Assembly (NCBI RefSeq): GCF_000611675.1
Contig: NZ_JATV01000003.1
Location: forward strand, 140,781 to 204,780
Length of the DNA: 64,000 nucleotides
Direction of reading: 5' to 3'
DNA from: Flavobacterium succinicans LMG 10402
GTDB taxonomy: Bacteria > Bacteroidota > Bacteroidia > Flavobacteriales > Flavobacteriaceae
Shown: piece after piece, positions 59,887 to 64,000 of the stretch
How positions within the stretch are numbered: the first letter of the stretch is position 1
Layout: every line of letters starts with the position of its first letter
Program-made: the position numbers and the translations under genes
The notes under the pieces: model-generated
Told to the model about the DNA's origin: nothing
The model's database searches: none
The model's input: the letters and a program-made list of their open reading frames with translations, nothing else

Positions 59887-60417
59887 CTAATAGTTAAATT
59901 TTTTAAATAAATCCCAAACGACAATACCTGCGCTCACCGAAATATTTAAAGAATGTTTAGTGCCCAATTGCGGAATTTCGATGCATCCGTCACAAAGAGC
60001 TACTGCTTCTTGTGCTACACCATGTACTTCATTGCCAAAAACTAAAGCATATTTTTGTAAAGGATCTACTTTGAAATCTTGTAAAAAAACAGCGCTTTCT
60101 ACTTGTTCGATAGCCAGAGTTACCACGTTGTCATTTTTTAAAGCGGTAATGGCTTCTAAAACATCGTCGTAATGTTCCCAAGCTACTGTTTCTGTTGCAC
60201 CCAAAGCAGTTTTATGTATTTCTTTGTTGGGAGGTGTCGCAGTAATGCCACAGAGTATAATTTTTTCTACCAAAAACGCATCGGCAGTTCTAAATACAGA
60301 ACCGATATTGTGAAGGCTTCTCACATCATCAAGAACCAGAATTAGCGGGGTTTTTTCGGATTTTTTAAATCCTTCTATTGATTTTCTGTCCAGTTCGCTA
60401 TTCTCTAATTTTCTCAT
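59887..60417 (-). CDS. TrmH/SpoU family RNA 2'-O-methyltransferase
   Basis: This 176-residue protein has the SPOUT knot motifs: VRSLHNIGSVFRTADAF (about 32-48, motif 1), FGNEVHGV (about 127-134, motif 2) and IPQLGTKHSLNISVSAGI (about 148-165, motif 3). It should methylate a ribose 2'-OH in tRNA or rRNA. It lacks the N-terminal substrate-binding extension of the larger TrmH/RlmB members, so the target cannot be named. The stop is 96 bases from the start of the lectin gene and the gene is probably separately expressed. Confidence 0.92.
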   Translation of the reverse strand: MRKLENSELDRKSIEGFKKSEKTPLILVLDDVRSLHNIGSVFRTADAFLVEKIILCGITATPPNKEIHKTALGATETVAWEHYDDVLEAITALKNDNVVTLAIEQVESAVFLQDFKVDPLQKYALVFGNEVHGVAQEAVALCDGCIEIPQLGTKHSLNISVSAGIVVWDLFKKFNY

Positions 60418-60430
60418 AAGTCAAGATCTT

Positions 60431-60460
60431 AAAAAAAAAGCTTCCTAGTCAAAGGAAGCT
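60431..60460 (-). terminator. Terminator of the DUF1573 gene
   Basis: On the minus strand AGCTTCCT / AGGAAGCT (8 bp, loop TTGACT) is followed by a run of T residues. Confidence 0.9.
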
Positions 60461-60482
60461 CTTTAAATGTGTTTTTTATTTT

Positions 60483-60923
60483 TTAGCTTTTTACGCCCTC
60501 AGCAGTTACAGTTCCTTTAATCGTCAAAACTTTTGAAGGTTGTCCTGCAGCGTTAGAAGTTACGGTTACGGTTTTTGTAAAAGCACCCACACGATTGGTG
60601 TCATAACTTACGCCAATACTACTGCTTTTTCCTGGTAAAATAGGCTCTCTTGGAATACTTGGAACAGTACATCCGCAAGATCCTTGTGCATTACTGATAA
60701 TTAATGGAGCGTTTCCATTATTGGTAAAAGTAAATTCACGTTTTCCATCTGAACCACGTGCAATAGTGCCATAATCAAGCGTTTCAGTTTTAAATACTAA
60801 ACCTGCACCCTGAACTTTTGCTGTAGTTGTTTTGGCTTTTTTTAATTTTTTAGCAGTTTCTTGTGCTGAAGTAGTAGCAATTCCAAAACCGAAAACTAAT
60901 AAAAGAGTGATTATTTTTTTCAT
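60483..60923 (-). CDS. DUF1573 family periplasmic protein
   Basis: From ATG 60923 the product is 146 residues with a signal peptide (about 1-20, ending TSAQE). The longer frame upstream covers 53 non-conserved codons and includes the promoter, so is rejected. The single DUF1573 Ig-like domain has TLDYGTIARGSDGKREFTFTNNGNAPLIISNAQGSCGCTVP (about 45-85). The GSCGCT motif is highly typical. The function is unknown; many Bacteroidota carry it and it is often placed as an envelope protein. Own promoter on the minus strand. Confidence 0.9.
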   Translation of the reverse strand: MKKIITLLLVFGFGIATTSAQETAKKLKKAKTTTAKVQGAGLVFKTETLDYGTIARGSDGKREFTFTNNGNAPLIISNAQGSCGCTVPSIPREPILPGKSSSIGVSYDTNRVGAFTKTVTVTSNAAGQPSKVLTIKGTVTAEGVKS

Positions 60924-60944
60924 AAGATTTAATTTAAAGTATCG

Positions 60945-60978
60945 CAAATCTAGGTAAAAATTAGAAAATGTAACACAA
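60945..60978 (-). promoter_or_regulatory. Promoter of the DUF1573 gene
   Basis: On the minus strand TTG (60978-60976), 23 bases and TAGATTTG (60952-60945) fit the consensus, 21 bases before ATG 60923. Confidence 0.65.
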
Positions 60979-61072
60979 TTACAGTTTAAAATTTTGTTTT
61001 TTGAACCGCCTTTATTCACTATAAATCTATAAATTCGCTGACATATTTTATTGAATTTAATACTCACCCAAT

Positions 61073-63679
61073 TTGGCAGCAAAAGATAAAGGCGTTAAGG
61101 AAACGCCGTTAATGAAACAGTATAATGAAATTAAGCGAAAATATCCAGATGCGTGTTTGTTGTTTCGAGTAGGCGATTTTTATGAAACCTTTGGTGATGA
61201 TGCCATTCGTGCCTCCAAAATACTCGGAATTACGTTAACCAAAAGAGGGGCGGGTTCAGAAACTGAAACGGCTTTGGCTGGTTTTCCGCATCATTCCATT
61301 AATACGTATTTGCCCAAGTTAGTTAAAGCGGGTCTTCGTGTGGCGATTTGTGATCAGCTAGAAGATCCCAAAATGACCAAAACGATTGTGAAACGTGGAG
61401 TAACTGAATTGGTTACTCCTGGGGTTTCTATGAACGATGAGGTGTTGCAGTCCAAAACCAATAATTTTTTGGCTTCGGTATATTTTACCAATAAAAGTAT
61501 TGGAATTTCATTTTTAGATGTTTCTACTGGAGAATTTCTAACCGCACAAGGAAATGCAGAATACATCGATAAGCTGTTGCAAAATTTCAATCCTAGTGAG
61601 GTCTTAGTGCCAAAAAACAACAAAAATACGTTCCGAGAAACATTCGGAGACGATTACCATAGTTTTTATCTCGAAGATTGGATTTACAAAGAAGATTATG
61701 CTTTTGAGAGTTTAACGAAGCATTTTCAAACCACTTCTTTAAAAGGTTTTGGTGTTGAAGAATTGAAAGAAGGAATCGTGGCTTCGGGTGCTATTTTGTA
61801 TTATTTATCAGAAACACAGCACAATAGGGTACAGCATATTACGGCCATACAACGTATCGCAGAAGATGCTTATGTTTGGATGGATCGTTTTACCATTCGA
61901 AATCTAGAGTTATACCATAGTTATAATCCTAATGCGGTGACCTTGCTAGATGTAATCGACCGAACACTTTCGCCTATGGGTGGGCGATTATTGAAGCGTT
62001 GGTTGGCTTTGCCTTTGAAAGATGCGGTCAAAATTCAGAGTCGTCATCAAGTAGTAGGGTATTTAAAAGAAAACCAAGAAGTTTTAAAACAAATACAATA
62101 TCAAATCAAGCAGATTTCTGATTTGGAACGTTTGATTTCGAAAATCGCTGCAGGCAAAGTATCGCCTCGTGAAGTGGTGTATTTGAAAGAATCCTTAGAT
62201 GCTATTCTGCCGATTAAAACGATAGCTTTGCAAAGTCCGCAAGAAGCCGTAAAAGTAATTGGTGATAGTTTACATAGTTGCGATTTACTTCGTGAAAAAA
62301 TAAAAACCACCTTAAATCAAGATGCGCCAGTTGCCATTGCCAAAGGAAATGCGATTGCAGTTGGCGTACATTCAGAATTGGATGAGTTACGCGCGATTTC
62401 AACTTCTGGAAAAGAATTTTTAGAAGGAATCGAGAAACGAGAATCAGAGCGTACAGGAATTTCTTCTTTGAAAATTTCTTTTAATAATGTTTTTGGATAT
62501 TATATCGAAGTTCGAAATACGCATAAAGATAAAGTGCCAAGCGAATGGATTCGTAAGCAAACTTTAGTGAATGCGGAACGTTATATTACCGAAGAGCTAA
62601 AAGAATACGAAACCAAAATTTTAGGTGCCGAGGAGAAAATTCATAAAATTGAAGGAGAGATTTTTGAACAATTAGTGCAATGGATTTCAACGTATATCAA
62701 GCCAGTTCAAATGAATGCCAATTTGGTGGCGCAGTTGGATTGTTTGTGTTCGTTTACACAATTGGCTATCGAAAACCAATATGTTTGTCCTGAATTGGAT
62801 GAAACTTTTGAATTGGATATTAAAAACGGTCGTCATCCAGTAATTGAAAAACAATTGCCTGTTGGTGTGCCTTACATCGCCAATGATGTTTTCCTAGATA
62901 GAGATACACAGCAGTTGATTATGATTACTGGACCAAATATGTCGGGTAAGTCGGCTATTTTGAGACAAACGGCCTTGATTGTGCTCTTGGCTCAAATGGG
63001 AAGTTTTGTTCCAGCAGATAGCGTTAGAATGGGTATCGTGGATAAAATTTTTACTAGGGTAGGAGCTTCCGATAATATTTCGATGGGTGAATCTACTTTT
63101 ATGGTCGAAATGAACGAGACGGCTTCTATTTTGAATAATATTTCGGACAGAAGTTTGGTGTTGTTGGATGAAATTGGCCGTGGGACAAGTACCTATGATG
63201 GAATTTCTATTGCGTGGGCTATTGCGGAGTTTTTACATGAGCATCCATCGCAACCCAAAACCCTTTTTGCTACGCATTATCACGAATTGAATGAAATGAG
63301 CGATGCGTTGAAGCGCATACAAAATTATAATGTCGCTGTAAAAGAATTAAAAGATAACGTGCTTTTTATTCGAAAACTAATAAAAGGAGGTTCTGCACAT
63401 AGTTTTGGGATTCACGTAGCCAAAATGGCTGGAATGCCGCAGTTGGTGATTTTGAAAGCACAGAAAATATTAAAAAAATTAGAAAAAGACCATTCAGGTG
63501 ACGCTTTAAATGGAATCAAAGCGGCAAAAGATGAGATGCAAATGAGTTTTTTTAATCTAGATGATCCCTTGTTGGAAGAAATTAAAGAAGAAATTTTGCA
63601 ATTGGATATTAATGCCATCACACCAATGGAAGCCTTGATGAAGCTCAATGAAATAAAACGAATGCTCAGTCGAAAATAA
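61073..63679 (+). CDS. mutS: DNA mismatch repair protein MutS
   Basis: This 868-residue protein has the mismatch-binding domain with the Phe-x-Glu motif in [14 protein letters not shown] (about 31-44), the lever and clamp domains and an ATPase with Walker A GPNMSGKS (622-629), Walker [15 protein letters not shown] and FATHYHEL. MutS finds mismatches and recruits MutL. The start is TTG at 61073: an in-frame TAA lies four codons earlier and the sequence from the TTG ([16 protein letters not shown]) fits the family. The length is normal. Two tRNA genes follow. Confidence 0.98.
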   Translation: MAAKDKGVKETPLMKQYNEIKRKYPDACLLFRVGDFYETFGDDAIRASKILGITLTKRGAGSETETALAGFPHHSINTYLPKLVKAGLRVAICDQLEDPKMTKTIVKRGVTELVTPGVSMNDEVLQSKTNNFLASVYFTNKSIGISFLDVSTGEFLTAQGNAEYIDKLLQNFNPSEVLVPKNNKNTFRETFGDDYHSFYLEDWIYKEDYAFESLTKHFQTTSLKGFGVEELKEGIVASGAILYYLSETQHNRVQHITAIQRIAEDAYVWMDRFTIRNLELYHSYNPNAVTLLDVIDRTLSPMGGRLLKRWLALPLKDAVKIQSRHQVVGYLKENQEVLKQIQYQIKQISDLERLISKIAAGKVSPREVVYLKESLDAILPIKTIALQSPQEAVKVIGDSLHSCDLLREKIKTTLNQDAPVAIAKGNAIAVGVHSELDELRAISTSGKEFLEGIEKRESERTGISSLKISFNNVFGYYIEVRNTHKDKVPSEWIRKQTLVNAERYITEELKEYETKILGAEEKIHKIEGEIFEQLVQWISTYIKPVQMNANLVAQLDCLCSFTQLAIENQYVCPELDETFELDIKNGRHPVIEKQLPVGVPYIANDVFLDRDTQQLIMITGPNMSGKSAILRQTALIVLLAQMGSFVPADSVRMGIVDKIFTRVGASDNISMGESTFMVEMNETASILNNISDRSLVLLDEIGRGTSTYDGISIAWAIAEFLHEHPSQPKTLFATHYHELNEMSDALKRIQNYNVAVKELKDNVLFIRKLIKGGSAHSFGIHVAKMAGMPQLVILKAQKILKKLEKDHSGDALNGIKAAKDEMQMSFFNLDDPLLEEIKEEILQLDINAITPMEALMKLNEIKRMLSRK

Positions 63680-63746
63680 TTTTTTTGATAACCGCTGGGT
63701 TATCAAAAAGTTATCATTTCGGCTTAAATTTTTTTATAAAAAAGGC

Positions 63747-63776
63747 TTGTATTATTGAATATTTGTGTTACATTTG
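63747..63776 (+). promoter_or_regulatory. Promoter of the tRNA-Gly / tRNA-Leu pair
   Basis: TTG at 63747-63749 and TACATTTG at 63769-63776 are spaced by 19 bases, 47 bases ahead of tRNA-Gly. The tRNA pair has no promoter of its own between the two genes, so they are likely co-transcribed. Confidence 0.7.
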
Positions 63777-63823
63777 CAACCGCAATGACAAACAATTGTT
63801 GTGGTTCTTTAAGAATATGAAAT

Positions 63824-63896
63824 GCGAAAATAGCTCAGTTGGTAGAGCGCGACCTTGCCAAGGTCGAGGTCGCGGGTTCGAGCCCCGTTTTTCGCT
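63824..63896 (+). tRNA. tRNA-Gly (anticodon GCC)
   Basis: This 73-base cloverleaf has acceptor stem GCGAAAA / TTTTCGC, D-arm TAGCTCAGTTGGTAGAGC, anticodon arm CGACC-TTGCCAA-GGTCG (anticodon GCC) and T-arm CGCGGGTTCGAGCCCCG. CCA is not encoded. Confidence 0.97.
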
Positions 63897-63911
63897 CTAA
63901 CACTACATCAT

Positions 63912-63997
63912 GCTCGGATGGTGAAATTGGTAGACACGCTGGACTTAAAATCCAGTGAACAGCAATGTTCGTGCGGGTTCAAGTCCCGCTCTGAGTA
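63912..63997 (+). tRNA. tRNA-Leu (anticodon TAA)
   Basis: This 86-base tRNA has a class II long variable arm (GAACAGCAATGTTC). The acceptor is GCTCGGA / TCTGAGT with a terminal G-T pair, the anticodon arm is CTGGA-CTTAAAA-TCCAG (anticodon TAA) and the T-arm is GCGGGTTCAAGTCCCGC. CCA is not fully encoded (ends CAA). Confidence 0.96.
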
Positions 63998-64000
63998 CAA

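Noticed and set aside
60924..61082. Longer DUF1573 reading frame
   Set aside because: It would cover the consensus promoter and overlap mutS; the ATG at 60923 starts a normal signal peptide.

Overview
The window reads as a piece of a Flavobacterium-type chromosome (Bacteroidota, Flavobacteriaceae). The evidence is an AT-rich, densely packed gene set containing SprA and RemB (gliding and type IX secretion, T9SS), a PorP/SprF protein, a secreted protein with a type B T9SS sorting domain, a TonB-dependent receptor paired with a DUF4249 lipoprotein, and many promoters of the Bacteroidota form TTG-N(17-23)-TAnnTTTG. The order sprA-gcvH-vanZ-deoC-remB matches, from memory, the Flavobacterium johnsoniae locus. 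No transposase, prophage, CRISPR array or plasmid gene was seen, so this is mostly core genome.

Layout. 1-6 kb: end of sprA, gcvH, a VanZ-like gene, deoC, remB. 6-11.1 kb: a respiratory block with heme O synthase, two cytochrome oxidase subunit III-like proteins, a subunit IV-like protein, a SCO-like protein without the copper ligands, a true SCO protein, a DUF420 protein and a small CxxC protein. 11.4-20 kb: a DUF4403 lipoprotein, then a tripartite efflux locus with one ATPase, two MacB/FtsX-type permeases, two HlyD-type adaptors and one TolC. 20-25.6 kb: tsaB, an MscS channel, a 22-residue-repeat protein, an Nfu-type Fe-S protein, PorP/SprF, gamma carbonic anhydrase, murI. 25.7-33.2 kb (minus strand): an envelope block of CBS protein, nadK, DUF6089 protein, uppS, bamA and two OmpH/Skp chaperones. 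33.3-42 kb: pdxJ, the receptor/DUF4249 pair, an unrecognised lipoprotein, a hydrolase, a holin-family membrane protein, a MOSC protein and an SDR. 42-47.1 kb: tig, clpP, clpX (protein quality control) and serB. 47.4-64 kb: tRNA-Pro, a GH3 protein, a DUF2797 protein, an AsmA protein, sppA, a folK/deoxynucleoside kinase fusion, a large C-type lectin T9SS substrate, a TrmH methyltransferase, a DUF1573 protein, mutS, tRNA-Gly and tRNA-Leu.

Two themes link the genes. One is building the outer envelope and surface: SprA, RemB, PorP/SprF, BamA, Skp, AsmA, the efflux complex and the lectin-like T9SS cargo. The other is respiratory copper/heme assembly. Among the non-coding structure, the most interesting item is a family of four dispersed hairpin repeats (near 11.2, 40.0, 41.1 and 56.0 kb). 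They share a frame of TCTTT-stem-AAAGGAT, while the stem sequence changes and stays paired. Three of the four lie between convergent genes. I found no clear undescribed defence or mobile system; the best novelty candidates are that repeat family and the SCO-like protein lacking Cys and His ligands.
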